DNA of 64,000 nt from Burkholderia pyrrocinia (GTDB lineage Bacteria; Pseudomonadota; Gammaproteobacteria; Burkholderiales; Burkholderiaceae). Below are positions 46,289 to 55,777 of this stretch, one piece after another. The notes below the pieces were generated by a model. The model did not search any database. It was not told the origin of the DNA and was given only the letters and a program-made list of their open reading frames with translations. The stretch's first letter is position 1. Every line of letters begins with the position of its first letter. The DNA lies in NCBI RefSeq assembly GCF_003330765.1, contig NZ_CP024902.1, forward strand, positions 434,001 through 498,000, written 5' to 3'. The position numbers and the translations under genes are program-made.

Positions 46289-48958
46289 ATGAGCACGCCT
46301 CTGAAGACCCTGATCACGAAACTGAACCCGCTGTGCCGCCACGCGACCGAGCGTGCGGCGAGCGCGTGCCTGGCGCGCGGCCACTACGAGGTCGATCTGG
46401 AGCACCTGTTCCTCGCGTTGCTCGAAGCGCCGGCGGGCGACCTGCCGCTCGCGCTGCGCGCGAGCCGCGTCGATCCGCATGCGCTGCGCGCCGATCTCGA
46501 GCGCGAACTGACGCGCCTGAAGACGGGGAACACGCGCACGCCGGTGTTTTCCGTGCACCTGATCGCGCTGTTCGAACAGGCCTGGCTGATCGCATCGCTC
46601 GATTCGCAGCTCGGGCGCATCCGCTCGGGGCACCTGCTGCTCGCGCTGCTGACCGCGCCGGATCTCGCGCAGTTCGCGCAGCGGATGTCGTCGCAGTTCG
46701 CGGAAATGAACGTGACGGACCTGAAGCACAAGTTCGACGAGATCACGGCCGGGTCGAGCGAGGCCGAACCGCGCCAGGCCGATACGGACGACGGCGGCGT
46801 GGCGCCGGGCGCCGACGGCACGATGCCCGCGGCCGGCCCGTCGAAGACGCCCGCGCTCGACACGTACACGACCAATCTCACGCAGCGTGCACGCGACGGC
46901 AAGATCGATCCGGTGATCGGCCGCGAAGCCGAGATCCGCCAGGCGATCGACATCCTGATGCGGCGCCGCCAGAACAACCCGATCATGACCGGCGAGGCCG
47001 GCGTCGGCAAAACGGCGGTCGTCGAGGGGCTCGCGCTGCGCATCGCGGCCGACGACGTGCCGCCGCCGTTGCGAGGCGTCGCGCTGCACGTACTCGACAT
47101 GGGGCTGCTGCAGGCCGGCGCGAGCGTGAAGGGCGAGTTCGAGAACCGCCTGAAGAGCGTGATCGACGAGGTGAAGAAGAGCGCGTATCCGATCATCCTG
47201 TTCATCGACGAGGCGCACACGATCATCGGAGCGGGCGGCCAGGCCGGCCAGAACGATGCGGCGAACCTGCTGAAGCCGGCGCTTGCGCGCGGCGAGCTGC
47301 GCACGATCGCGGCGACGACGTGGAGCGAATACAAGAAGTACTTCGAGAAGGACGCGGCGCTCGCGCGGCGCTTCCAGGTCGTGAAGGTCGAGGAGCCGAG
47401 CGAGCCGCTCGCGGCCGCGATGCTGCGCGGGATGTCCGGTCTGATGGAGAAGCATTTCAATGTGCGGATCCTCGACGATGCGATTACCGAGGCCGTGCGC
47501 CTGTCGCACCGCTACATCAGCGGCCGCCAGCTGCCCGACAAGGCGATCAGCGTGCTCGACACCGCGTGCGCGAAGGTCGCGCTCGCGCACAGCGCGACAC
47601 CGGCGGCGATCGACGACACGAAGAAGCGCATCGAGCGGATCGACGCGGAGATCGCATCGCTGGAACGCGAAGCGGCCGGCGGCGCGCCGCACGACGAGCG
47701 CCTCGGCGAACTGCGCGGCACGCGCGACGCGGCGCTCGAACAACTGGCGAAGGACGAGGCGCGCTACGAAGCCGAGCGCGTGATCGTCGCCGAGATCACC
47801 GAACTGCGCGAAGCGCTCGACAAGTCGCGCGGCCCGTCGGAAGACGGCCAGCCGGTCGACGTGCAGGCGACGCGCGACCAGCTCGCCGAACGCGTGACGG
47901 CGCTGCATGCGCTGCAGGGCGGCGAGCCGATGGTGCCGCTGCAGGTCGACGGCCATGTCGTCGCCGAGATCGTCGCCGCGTGGACGGGCGTTCCGCTCGG
48001 CCGGATGGTGAAGGATGAGATCGGCACGGTGCTGAACCTGCAGTCGCTGCTTGGCGCGCGCGTGATCGGCCAGGACCACGCGCTCGACGCGATCGCGCAG
48101 CGCGTGCGCACGGCGTCCGCGAACCTCGAGGATCCGAACAAGCCGCGCGGCGTGTTCATGTTCGTCGGGCCGTCGGGCGTCGGCAAGACCGAGACGGCGC
48201 TCGCGCTGGCCGACGTCCTGTACGGCGGTGAGCGCAAGATGATCACGATCAACATGAGCGAGTACCAGGAAGCGCACAGCGTGTCCGGCCTGAAGGGCTC
48301 GCCGCCGGGCTACGTCGGCTACGGCGAAGGCGGCGTGCTGACCGAGGCCGTGCGCCGCAACCCGTATTCCGTCGTGCTGCTCGACGAGGTCGAGAAGGCG
48401 CACCCCGACGTGCTCGAGATGTTCTTCCAGGTGTTCGACAAGGGTGCGATGGACGACGCCGAAGGGCGCGAGATCGACTTCCGCAACACGCTGATCATCC
48501 TGACGTCGAACGTCGGGTCGACCGCGGTGATGCAGGCCTGCCTGAACAAGCCGGCCGAGGAGTTGCCCGATCCGGACGCGCTTGCCGAGACGCTGCGCCC
48601 GCAGCTGTACAAGGCGTTCAAGCCCGCGTTCCTCGGGCGGATGAAGGTCGTGCCGTACTATCCGATTTCCGACGACGTGCTGGCCGAGATCATCGAGCTG
48701 AAGCTCGACCGAATCCGCCGTCGGATCGAGGCGAACCACAAGGCCGCGTTCGAATGGGACGAGTCGCTCGTCGAGGCAGTGCTGGCGCGCTGCACCGAGG
48801 TCGACTCGGGCGCCCGCAACGTCGACCATATCCTGAACGGCACGCTGCTGCCGGAGATCGCGGGCCACGTGCTCGGCCGGATCGCCGACGGCGAGGCCAT
48901 CGCGCGCATCGCGGTGCGCGCGGACGAGGCCGGCGAATTCGCGTACGCGGTCGAATGA
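46289..48958 (+). CDS. tssH: TssH (ClpV), sheath-recycling AAA+ ATPase
   Basis: 889 residues. An N-terminal Clp-N domain (about 1-160) recognises the contracted sheath. The first AAA domain has GEAGVGKT with FIDEAHTIIGAG; after a ClpB-type middle helix (about 440-560) the second has GPSGVGKTE, NMSEYQEAH and LLDEVEKAHPD. It pulls apart contracted TssBC so subunits are reused. Confidence 0.97.
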   Translation: MSTPLKTLITKLNPLCRHATERAASACLARGHYEVDLEHLFLALLEAPAGDLPLALRASRVDPHALRADLERELTRLKTGNTRTPVFSVHLIALFEQAWLIASLDSQLGRIRSGHLLLALLTAPDLAQFAQRMSSQFAEMNVTDLKHKFDEITAGSSEAEPRQADTDDGGVAPGADGTMPAAGPSKTPALDTYTTNLTQRARDGKIDPVIGREAEIRQAIDILMRRRQNNPIMTGEAGVGKTAVVEGLALRIAADDVPPPLRGVALHVLDMGLLQAGASVKGEFENRLKSVIDEVKKSAYPIILFIDEAHTIIGAGGQAGQNDAANLLKPALARGELRTIAATTWSEYKKYFEKDAALARRFQVVKVEEPSEPLAAAMLRGMSGLMEKHFNVRILDDAITEAVRLSHRYISGRQLPDKAISVLDTACAKVALAHSATPAAIDDTKKRIERIDAEIASLEREAAGGAPHDERLGELRGTRDAALEQLAKDEARYEAERVIVAEITELREALDKSRGPSEDGQPVDVQATRDQLAERVTALHALQGGEPMVPLQVDGHVVAEIVAAWTGVPLGRMVKDEIGTVLNLQSLLGARVIGQDHALDAIAQRVRTASANLEDPNKPRGVFMFVGPSGVGKTETALALADVLYGGERKMITINMSEYQEAHSVSGLKGSPPGYVGYGEGGVLTEAVRRNPYSVVLLDEVEKAHPDVLEMFFQVFDKGAMDDAEGREIDFRNTLIILTSNVGSTAVMQACLNKPAEELPDPDALAETLRPQLYKAFKPAFLGRMKVVPYYPISDDVLAEIIELKLDRIRRRIEANHKAAFEWDESLVEAVLARCTEVDSGARNVDHILNGTLLPEIAGHVLGRIADGEAIARIAVRADEAGEFAYAVE

Positions 48959-49001
48959 GCCCCGCGCGCGACATCTCATGCATCAACGGATTCACTGAAC
49001 C

Positions 49002-50123
49002 ATGCCGATCAATCTCCCCGAGTTGCTGACGCCGATCAGCGATGTGTCGCCCAGCGGCGACGACCTGCTGTTTTCGAACGAATTCGACGCGATCCAGGAC
49101 GCGCGGCGCTACGACGATCCGACGCTCGACCAGGGCGAATGGGTGACCGAGATCAAGGAGGCCGACTGGGGCTTCGTCGTCGACCATGCGGGCGAGTTGC
49201 TGCGCATGCGCACGAAGGACCTGCGGCTCGCCGTGTGGCTGACCGAGGCGCTTGGGCTCGAGGACGGCATCACCGGTCTCACCGAGGGCTATGCGCTGCT
49301 CGAGGGCCTGTGCCGCGAGTACTGGGACACCGTGCACCCGCTGCCCGAAGGCGACGACACCGAGTACCGGCTCGGCAACGTCGCGTGGCTCGCCGGCCGC
49401 ACGGCCGAGCTGCTGCGCGCGGTGCCGATCACGGACGGTGCGTCGAACGCGTTCAGCACGCTCGACTGGGAAGTGGCGCAGCACGTCGCGCAGTCCATCA
49501 AGCGCGACCCCGAACACGCGGACGACATCGCGCGCGGCAAGCCGTCGATCGACCAGATCGATTCGTCGCGGCGCGTGACGCCGATCGCGTTCTATACAGC
49601 ACTGCTGGCGAACCTGAAGGCGTTCGAATTTGCGCTCGATGCGTTCGAGGAGCGGCTCGTCGAGCGCGCGGGCGATTCGGCGCCGAGCTTCCGGCAGGCG
49701 CGCGACGCGTTCGAGACCGTGTACCGGCTCGCCGAGCGTTTCGCACGCGAGCAGGGTTATACGGGCAGCACGCCGCACACGCCATCGGCGCCGCAGGCGC
49801 AGCCCGAGCGCATCGAGCCTGTTTTCGGCAATTCGATCCAGAACGAGGAGACTCACGTGCAGCAGCAGACCGCTTCTCGTCCTCCGGTGACGCAGATGAT
49901 CGCCGGCATCCAGAACCGCGCGCAGGCCGTCGACCAGTTGCGGGCGGTGGCGCGTTATTTTCGTCAGACCGAGCCGCACAGCCCGGTCGCGTATCTCGCC
50001 GACAAGGCGGCCGAATGGGCCGACATGCCGTTGCACAAGTGGCTCGAGAGCGTCGTGAAGGACGACGGCTCGCTGTCGCATATTCGCGAACTGCTCGGCG
50101 TGAGGCCGGACGAGCAGTCGTGA
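49002..50123 (+). CDS. tssA: TssA, T6SS tube-sheath cap/priming protein (ImpA family)
   Basis: 373 residues with the ImpA N-terminal domain (PINLPELLTPISDVSPSGDD, then LAVWLTEALG and YWDTVHPLPEG). The C-terminal part is short and helical (ending in WLESVVKDDGSLSHI and ELLGV), so it is of the shorter TssA class. It caps the growing tail. It closes the tagM-tssA operon. Confidence 0.93.
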   Translation: MPINLPELLTPISDVSPSGDDLLFSNEFDAIQDARRYDDPTLDQGEWVTEIKEADWGFVVDHAGELLRMRTKDLRLAVWLTEALGLEDGITGLTEGYALLEGLCREYWDTVHPLPEGDDTEYRLGNVAWLAGRTAELLRAVPITDGASNAFSTLDWEVAQHVAQSIKRDPEHADDIARGKPSIDQIDSSRRVTPIAFYTALLANLKAFEFALDAFEERLVERAGDSAPSFRQARDAFETVYRLAERFAREQGYTGSTPHTPSAPQAQPERIEPVFGNSIQNEETHVQQQTASRPPVTQMIAGIQNRAQAVDQLRAVARYFRQTEPHSPVAYLADKAAEWADMPLHKWLESVVKDDGSLSHIRELLGVRPDEQS

Positions 50124-50190
50124 GCGGCGGGCTGTTGACCTGAGAGTGCGAGCCCGGCGGGTTCGCGGCACACAAGAAGATGGATGACGC

Positions 50191-52887
50191 ATGAACGTGA
50201 CCGAACTGGCACAGGCGATTCGCGGTGGCCTGATTCAGCAGGATCGCCTGCTGAAGACAGACATCCCGTCGCTGCCGAACAATGCGCTGATACCGCGCCG
50301 CGCCGTGACCTGTTCCGAACTGGGGCGCGATTTCAGTGTCGAGCTGGACCTGGTCTCTACCGCGAGCGACGTCGAGCTCAAGACGCTGATCGCGAAGCCG
50401 ATCACGTTGTGGATCCAGCAGGCGGACAAGTCGTATCTTCCGATCAACGGCTATATCCATACGGCGCGCCGGCTTGGTGCGGACGGCAGCTTGTCGGGCT
50501 ACCAGTTGACCTTCGCATCGTGGATGCACTTTCTCAAGTTCCGCAGCGACATGCGGTACTGGCAGGACCAGAGCGTCGACACGATCCTGGCCGACGTGTT
50601 CGACGCGCATCCGCAGGCCAAGGGCCAGTACCAGTTCGCGTTGTCGAAGCCGCTGCCGTCGCGTTCGTATTGCCGCCAGAGCGAAACCGACTGGAACTTC
50701 GTGCATCGCCTGATGGAAGACGAAGGGTTATTTGGTTTCTGGCGGCACAGCGAAGACGGCAACGCGCACACGCTGGTCATTACCGACGACCTGCATGCGG
50801 TCGATGAACTGTCGCCGAAAACAGTCAGGTTCGACCATTCGGGAACGGGCACCGAGACTGCGGGTTTCACGCAATGGGCGGCATCGCGGACGTTGCAGAG
50901 CACGCTGCACACGACGCGTACCTTCGACTACAAGTCGCCGTCCTCGCCGGGCAATCCGAACGGCACGACGTTGCCGACGAAGGCCGGCCAGGGGGAGCTG
51001 CCGGACCAGGCAGAAATCTACGAATACACCGGTGCGTATACGTATGCGGGCCAGGATCGCGGCGAACATCTGTCGAAGATCCGTCTTGAGGAGTGGGAGT
51101 CGCGCGCGAAGCGTTTCTTCGGCGTGGGCGGCGTGCGCGGGATCGACGCCGGGCGGCGCTTCACGCTGGCGGATCACCCCGAGCACGACCGCGATGTGGC
51201 GCAAGACCGGGAATTCGCGGCATTGAAGGTGTCGCGGTACATCGAGAACAACCTGCCGATCTCGGACCACGAAGCGAATTTCCCGCACAGCCTGCAGGGC
51301 CGGCTGGCACAGGTGAAAGCCGGTTATGGCGAAGCGGCTGCATTCGAAGTCGGTCATGACGACGGTTCGGCCGGGTTCTATCTCGTCGAAGTCGAAGCGC
51401 AACGCGCGGCCGTGCCGTATCGCAGCCCGTTCGAGCACCGGAAGCCTGCGATGCAACTCGAAACGGCCATCGTCGTCGGGCCGAAGGGCGAGGAGGTCTA
51501 TACGGACGAACTGAACCGGATCAAGGTCATGTTCGTCTGGGACCGGCAGAGCGAGGGGCGCGAAAACGCGTCGTGCTGGGTGCGCGTCGTGCAGTCGGAT
51601 ACCGGCGGCGGTTACGGCGGTGTCCATATTCCGCGGGTCGGCGAGGAAGTGATGATCGGCTACATCGGCGGGGACTGTGACCGGCCGATCGTGATGCATC
51701 GTGTCTACAACGGGGCCGCCAAGCCGCAGTGGCATAGCGACGGAATCCTGTCGGGCTTCCGGTCGAAGGAGTATGCGGGATCGGGTCACAACGAGATGGT
51801 GCTCGACGACGCGACCGGGCAGAACCGGGCGCGCCTGTTCAGCAGCAACGCGAATTCAATGCTTCATCTCGGTTATCTGATCGAGCAGAACGGCAACACG
51901 CGCGGCGCGTATCTCGGCTCGGGGTTCGACTTGCGGACGGATGCTTACGGCGCCGTGCGTGCGGCGCAAGGGCTGTACGTGACGACGCATCCGAAGCAGG
52001 CGAACAGCCAGCCGCTCGACGTGAGCGAAGCGCAGCAGCAGCTTGCCAATGCCGACGGGCTGCTCGAATCGATGTCGCAGGTCAGTGAAATGCATCAGGC
52101 AGGAAGTCTCGGCGATGGTCACGATGCGTTGAAGCAATTCACCGATGCCACGAAGAACAGCGTGGCGGGCGCGTCGTCAGGCGGCAGGACAGCGGGCGGA
52201 GGGACGGGCAACGCGAATGCGTTCAAGGAGCCGGTGATGCTGTTCGCGAGCCCGGCGGGGATCGGGATGGCGTCGCAGCAGTCGGTGCACCTGGCGAGCG
52301 ACCGGCAGACCAATATCGTCAGTGGCGAAAGCACGTTCGTTGTCAGCGGAAAGTCTTTGATCGCAAGCGTTGCTGACAAAATCAGCTTTTTTGTGCAGAA
52401 CGCGGGGATGAAGTTGTTCGCCGCGAAGGGAAAGGTTGAGGTGCAGGCGCACATGGACGACATCGAACTAACGGCGCAGAAGGCTGTGAAGGTGTTGTCG
52501 GCAACTGAGAGCGTCGAGGTGGCGGCCAAAAGCGAAATCCTGCTGACGTCGGGCGGCGCCTATATCCGGATCAAGGATGGTGAAATCGCAATTCACGCGC
52601 CGGGGAAGATCGATTTAAAAGGGAGCGTCCACAGTTTTGCGGGGCCGACTCAGACAAACTACCCTCTTCCGCATCTTCCTATTAATCATCTCTATGATCG
52701 ACCAGTCTGGGTCGTGGATGATCAGGGTTTCTCCATTCCTGATAGACCAATCCGAGTCCATCTCAAGAACGGTAAGACAGTCACGGGCAAGACGGACCAT
52801 GACGGCGTTGCGCAACTCGCAATCAGCGATCAGGCAGATATTCTTCGCATCGAGATTTTGAAGAAACTGAGCGGGAAGAACATATGA
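50191..52887 (+). CDS. vgrG: VgrG (TssI) spike protein of the main T6SS cluster
   Basis: 898 residues. Core motifs are as in the other two copies (AIRGGLIQQDRLLK, KFRSDMRYWQDQ, SDTGGGYGGVHIPRVGEE), with DUF2345 and a short C-terminal beta domain (VWVVDDQGFSIPDRPIRVHL) resembling a transthyretin-like fold. GC drops sharply in the last ~250 bases and stays low in the next two genes, a sign that the C-terminal part and cargo were swapped in. Overlaps the effector gene by four bases. Confidence 0.94.
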   Translation: MNVTELAQAIRGGLIQQDRLLKTDIPSLPNNALIPRRAVTCSELGRDFSVELDLVSTASDVELKTLIAKPITLWIQQADKSYLPINGYIHTARRLGADGSLSGYQLTFASWMHFLKFRSDMRYWQDQSVDTILADVFDAHPQAKGQYQFALSKPLPSRSYCRQSETDWNFVHRLMEDEGLFGFWRHSEDGNAHTLVITDDLHAVDELSPKTVRFDHSGTGTETAGFTQWAASRTLQSTLHTTRTFDYKSPSSPGNPNGTTLPTKAGQGELPDQAEIYEYTGAYTYAGQDRGEHLSKIRLEEWESRAKRFFGVGGVRGIDAGRRFTLADHPEHDRDVAQDREFAALKVSRYIENNLPISDHEANFPHSLQGRLAQVKAGYGEAAAFEVGHDDGSAGFYLVEVEAQRAAVPYRSPFEHRKPAMQLETAIVVGPKGEEVYTDELNRIKVMFVWDRQSEGRENASCWVRVVQSDTGGGYGGVHIPRVGEEVMIGYIGGDCDRPIVMHRVYNGAAKPQWHSDGILSGFRSKEYAGSGHNEMVLDDATGQNRARLFSSNANSMLHLGYLIEQNGNTRGAYLGSGFDLRTDAYGAVRAAQGLYVTTHPKQANSQPLDVSEAQQQLANADGLLESMSQVSEMHQAGSLGDGHDALKQFTDATKNSVAGASSGGRTAGGGTGNANAFKEPVMLFASPAGIGMASQQSVHLASDRQTNIVSGESTFVVSGKSLIASVADKISFFVQNAGMKLFAAKGKVEVQAHMDDIELTAQKAVKVLSATESVEVAAKSEILLTSGGAYIRIKDGEIAIHAPGKIDLKGSVHSFAGPTQTNYPLPHLPINHLYDRPVWVVDDQGFSIPDRPIRVHLKNGKTVTGKTDHDGVAQLAISDQADILRIEILKKLSGKNI

Positions 52888-54278
52888 CGTTCAATAATGA
52901 CCCATCGGGATACCCCTATCCGCCGAACAAGGACGACGTCTTTCCGCCCTTTGTTCGGCCGATGGTGGACCCAGAAACTGGAAGCGGCAAGGATGGTCTC
53001 GGCTCAGAACCATACTCATATGAAAGAGGCAATATCTGCAAGATTGATCTCGCAGATGCGTTGCTGGAACAACTCCGTCGGAACGGCGAGTTGAAGGAAG
53101 CACAACATGAAGACGATGTGCCTCTAACAAAGAAGGCTGATCCTTCGTCGCCTACGACGTCACCGCCTACGACGTCACCGCCTACGACGTCACCGCCTAC
53201 GACGTCACCGCCTACGACGTCACCGCCTACGACGTCACCGCCTACGACGTCACCACCCGCGGCTCCAGCGGCATCGCCCAAAAAGAAGAACAAGAACGAC
53301 AGTGTCGATCATCAGGCCCTGCTCGATCGTCTGAACAAGAAGCCGCACGTGATTGAATTTAAGGGTGTTGTGTTGGACCGGAATGAGCGTCTTAAAATCA
53401 TTGCAGCGGTTGCAATCTGTGAAAGCGGCAAAGATCCGTTTACGGCCGAGAATCTGGACTCCGAATTCCACATGTCGATAAGTCAAAACGTGTCGTATGC
53501 ACATATCGTTCATATCGGGCTTTCGTACGGCATCATTCAGTTTACTCAAGATGGCGGCGCGCTTGGTAGACTGTTGCAGAAGATGAAAAGCAAGGATCCT
53601 GATACTTTTTCAGTGACATTTGGTGATAACAACGACGAATTGATCACATTGACTACGTCTGGCATTGACGTCAAGGGCGTTGATTATGCTTCGGGGCAAG
53701 CGCACTGGAATTCGATTCGCAAGTCATCGGAAGGGAGGCGGTTGAGTGAACTCGCGCGAATGAATAAGCTGCCGGTCGGTAGTGAGATTCGCGGCAAGCG
53801 GGTGCAGCCGATCGCAACGAATATTGGTGGTCCTAAGCAGGATTTGTGGGAGGGTGCTTGGAAGCAGCGCTTTGTTAATGCTGGTAAGGTCGATATTTTT
53901 CAGGAGGCGCAACTTGAGTTCGCGGTCGAAGGCTACATGAATCCCGCATTGAAATTTTGTAAGGATAACAACATTCGATCTGCGCTCGGGATTGCCTTTG
54001 TAGCGGCATGTGCTATTCGTGGCGCACCCAAAAATTTCATTACCGGAGCTGCGGCGGCGCTAGGTTTGACCACGCCTTTCTCTGATGGTGCGGATGAGAA
54101 GAAGGCGGTGCAATATATCGCTGATCTGAATATGAAGAAGAGTAATAGTATCGGTGGCAAGCTGGTGCAGAAGGATGAGATTACTCGTGCTAAAAAACTC
54201 ATAAAAGATGAGACGGGTTTTTTGGCTGAGGATCTCTATTGGGTAGAAACTTATACGGATGCATACGACAAGAAATGA
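52884..54278 (+). CDS. VgrG-linked effector with TTSPP repeats and a lysozyme-like domain
   Basis: 464 residues. The N-terminal ~85 residues are Pro/Asp-rich and unlike the helical start of the other two effectors. A seven-fold TTSPP repeat (about 90-124) and a KKKNKN basic spacer follow. The C-terminal domain (about 145-464) has ICESG with E180 and IGLSYGIIQFTQDGGALG, a layout like lysozyme or chitosanase-type peptidoglycan hydrolases in which the Glu is catalytic. The family was not named with certainty. The co-translated LprI-like periplasmic protein, a lysozyme-inhibitor family, supports a muramidase role in the target periplasm. It overlaps both neighbours by four bases. Confidence 0.65.
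   Translation: MTFNNDPSGYPYPPNKDDVFPPFVRPMVDPETGSGKDGLGSEPYSYERGNICKIDLADALLEQLRRNGELKEAQHEDDVPLTKKADPSSPTTSPPTTSPPTTSPPTTSPPTTSPPTTSPPTTSPPAAPAASPKKKNKNDSVDHQALLDRLNKKPHVIEFKGVVLDRNERLKIIAAVAICESGKDPFTAENLDSEFHMSISQNVSYAHIVHIGLSYGIIQFTQDGGALGRLLQKMKSKDPDTFSVTFGDNNDELITLTTSGIDVKGVDYASGQAHWNSIRKSSEGRRLSELARMNKLPVGSEIRGKRVQPIATNIGGPKQDLWEGAWKQRFVNAGKVDIFQEAQLEFAVEGYMNPALKFCKDNNIRSALGIAFVAACAIRGAPKNFITGAAAALGLTTPFSDGADEKKAVQYIADLNMKKSNSIGGKLVQKDEITRAKKLIKDETGFLAEDLYWVETYTDAYDKK
53151..53255 (+). repeat. 15-bp tandem repeat, seven copies, encoding (PTTSP)n
   Basis: Unit CCTACGACGTCACCG repeated head to tail seven times with only the last base of the last copy changed. In frame it gives a flexible Pro/Thr linker. 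Near-identical copies point to recent expansion and likely length variation between strains. Confidence 0.95.
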
Positions 54279-54700
54279 GCAATGCGATGAGGTATTTTTT
54301 ATTTGTTGGTGCGGTAATTTCCTTGGTCGTTTCTGCAAAGGCATTTGCGATCGATTGTGGAAATCCGCCTGGAGGGGTCGATCTTGAAAGTGCGCAAGCG
54401 AATTATCAATGTGCCGAAAAGAGTCGGCGCGCCGCAGATTCGATACTGAATCAAACCTATAAAAAGCTCCTGAATACGCTCAAGGATGATCCTGATAGCG
54501 GGCTCATTCCCAAGACGCAGATCATTTCGGCTCAACGAGCTTGGGTGGCATTCCGGGACGCAGAGTGTGATTTTCGAACAAGCGTGAACGGTGGGGCACG
54601 TCAATGGCTGACTGTCAATCACGCGCAATGCCTCACGGAATTGACGGAGCAACGAACAAAGGTTCTTCAGGATTACTTGAAACAGGTGATGGATCAGTGA
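54275..54700 (+). CDS. LprI-like (DUF1311) periplasmic protein, probable immunity protein
   Basis: 141 residues from the ATG at 54275, which overlaps the effector stop as ATGA; an ATG at 54287 gives a cleaner signal peptide (cut near AKAFA). LprI/DUF1311 features: ADSILNQTYKKLL, ISAQRAWVAFRDAECDF and four Cys (two near the start, one in AEC, one in HAQC) for two disulfides. LprI-type proteins inhibit lysozyme, so periplasmic export and pairing with the lysozyme-like effector fit an immunity role. Inference from family and position. Confidence 0.75.
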   Translation: MSNAMRYFLFVGAVISLVVSAKAFAIDCGNPPGGVDLESAQANYQCAEKSRRAADSILNQTYKKLLNTLKDDPDSGLIPKTQIISAQRAWVAFRDAECDFRTSVNGGARQWLTVNHAQCLTELTEQRTKVLQDYLKQVMDQ

Positions 54701-54822
54701 GCGTTGATGCGTCGTGTTTGTCTGATCACATTTGACGTAAGCGCAACGGGCGGCGTCCCAACGGCCGTCGCCCGTGCACAAGCCCACTTGGCTTATAACG
54801 AAGCCACTTGCAGCCTCGTCCG

Positions 54823-55773
54823 TTACTGCCCCACCCGGAACTCGATCCTCCGATTCCTCGCCCTTCCATCCGCCGTATCATTCGGCGCGATCGGCTGATC
54901 CGGCCCGACGCCCGTCGTTGTCATCTGCTGCGGCGGAATGCTCTTCGTGATCAGATAACCCTTCACCGCGTCCGCGCGCGCCTGGCTCAGCGCGATGTTC
55001 GACGTCCGGTTCCCCGAGTTGTCGGTGTGGCCGATGATGTCGACCGTGCGGTTCTGCATCTTCGAGAGTGCTGCCGCCATCTGGTCGAGAATCAGCCGGC
55101 CCTGCGGCGTCAGCGTCGCGCTGCCGGTCTCGAACTCGATCGTCCGGTTCGCGAGCGTCTGGTCGAGCACACCCTGCTCGGATGCCGACACACGCAGCCC
55201 GTTCTTGATCGTGTACGTCGGGTTCAGCGTGTTCGCCATGTCGCTCGCGAGCTGCTGGCGCTGCGCCTCGTTGTGCACCTCGCCCTTCATCTCGATCTGC
55301 GTGCCGTTGATCTTCAACTGCCCCTTGCTGATCTGCTTGAGTTGCGCGCCGAGCAGCTTCTGCACGTTCGCGCTCCAGTTCGGCGGCGTCGCGACGTCGC
55401 CGACCTCGATCTGGTCGACGACGTTCGTCGCGCCATAGGTATCGCGCAGCTTCTGCAGCACGGCGGCCTTGGTCCCCTCGTCGGGCACCTTGCCGCCGAC
55501 GACCACCTGGCCTGGCGCCGCGTTCGCGGGCGGCGGCGTGAGGGTGCCGGCCGTGCCGTGCACCACCGTGCCGGACGCGGTTGCCGGCGCGGCGCCGGGG
55601 TTCGTGTTCGACGACGGCAGCGCGGTCGTCGCTACCGTGCCGTTGCCGACCGGCGTGACGGTCGCGCCGGTGTTCTGCGCGAAGCTCGCGCCGCTCGCGA
55701 ACAGGCCGGCGGCGAGGAGGGCGGCGAAGACAGTCGAAACGCCTGCGCGTCGTGCGTGATTCATGCGGTGCAT
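54823..55773 (-). CDS. OmpA-family peptidoglycan-binding protein of the T6SS locus
   Basis: 316 residues from the ATG at 55773 (GGAGG eight bases upstream); the frame extends further but into antisense of tagF. A signal peptide (cut near GASFAQ) is followed by a Thr/Ala/Pro-rich region, BON-like repeats and a C-terminal OmpA domain with DIIGHTDNSGNRTSN, LSQARADAVKGYL and RARNRRIEF. It should anchor the membrane complex to peptidoglycan, replacing the domain missing in TssL; similar genes are called tagN or tagL elsewhere. It is four bases after tagF. Confidence 0.88.
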   Translation of the reverse strand: MHRMNHARRAGVSTVFAALLAAGLFASGASFAQNTGATVTPVGNGTVATTALPSSNTNPGAAPATASGTVVHGTAGTLTPPPANAAPGQVVVGGKVPDEGTKAAVLQKLRDTYGATNVVDQIEVGDVATPPNWSANVQKLLGAQLKQISKGQLKINGTQIEMKGEVHNEAQRQQLASDMANTLNPTYTIKNGLRVSASEQGVLDQTLANRTIEFETGSATLTPQGRLILDQMAAALSKMQNRTVDIIGHTDNSGNRTSNIALSQARADAVKGYLITKSIPPQQMTTTGVGPDQPIAPNDTADGRARNRRIEFRVGQ

Positions 55774-55777
55774 CCCG

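Noticed and set aside
46238..48979. 913-codon open frame antisense to tssH
   Set aside because: Shadow of ClpV; no recognisable motif and no upstream ribosome binding site.
53151..53255. Repeat array suggesting CRISPR
   Set aside because: The 15-bp units are directly head to tail with no spacers and encode a Pro/Thr linker in frame.
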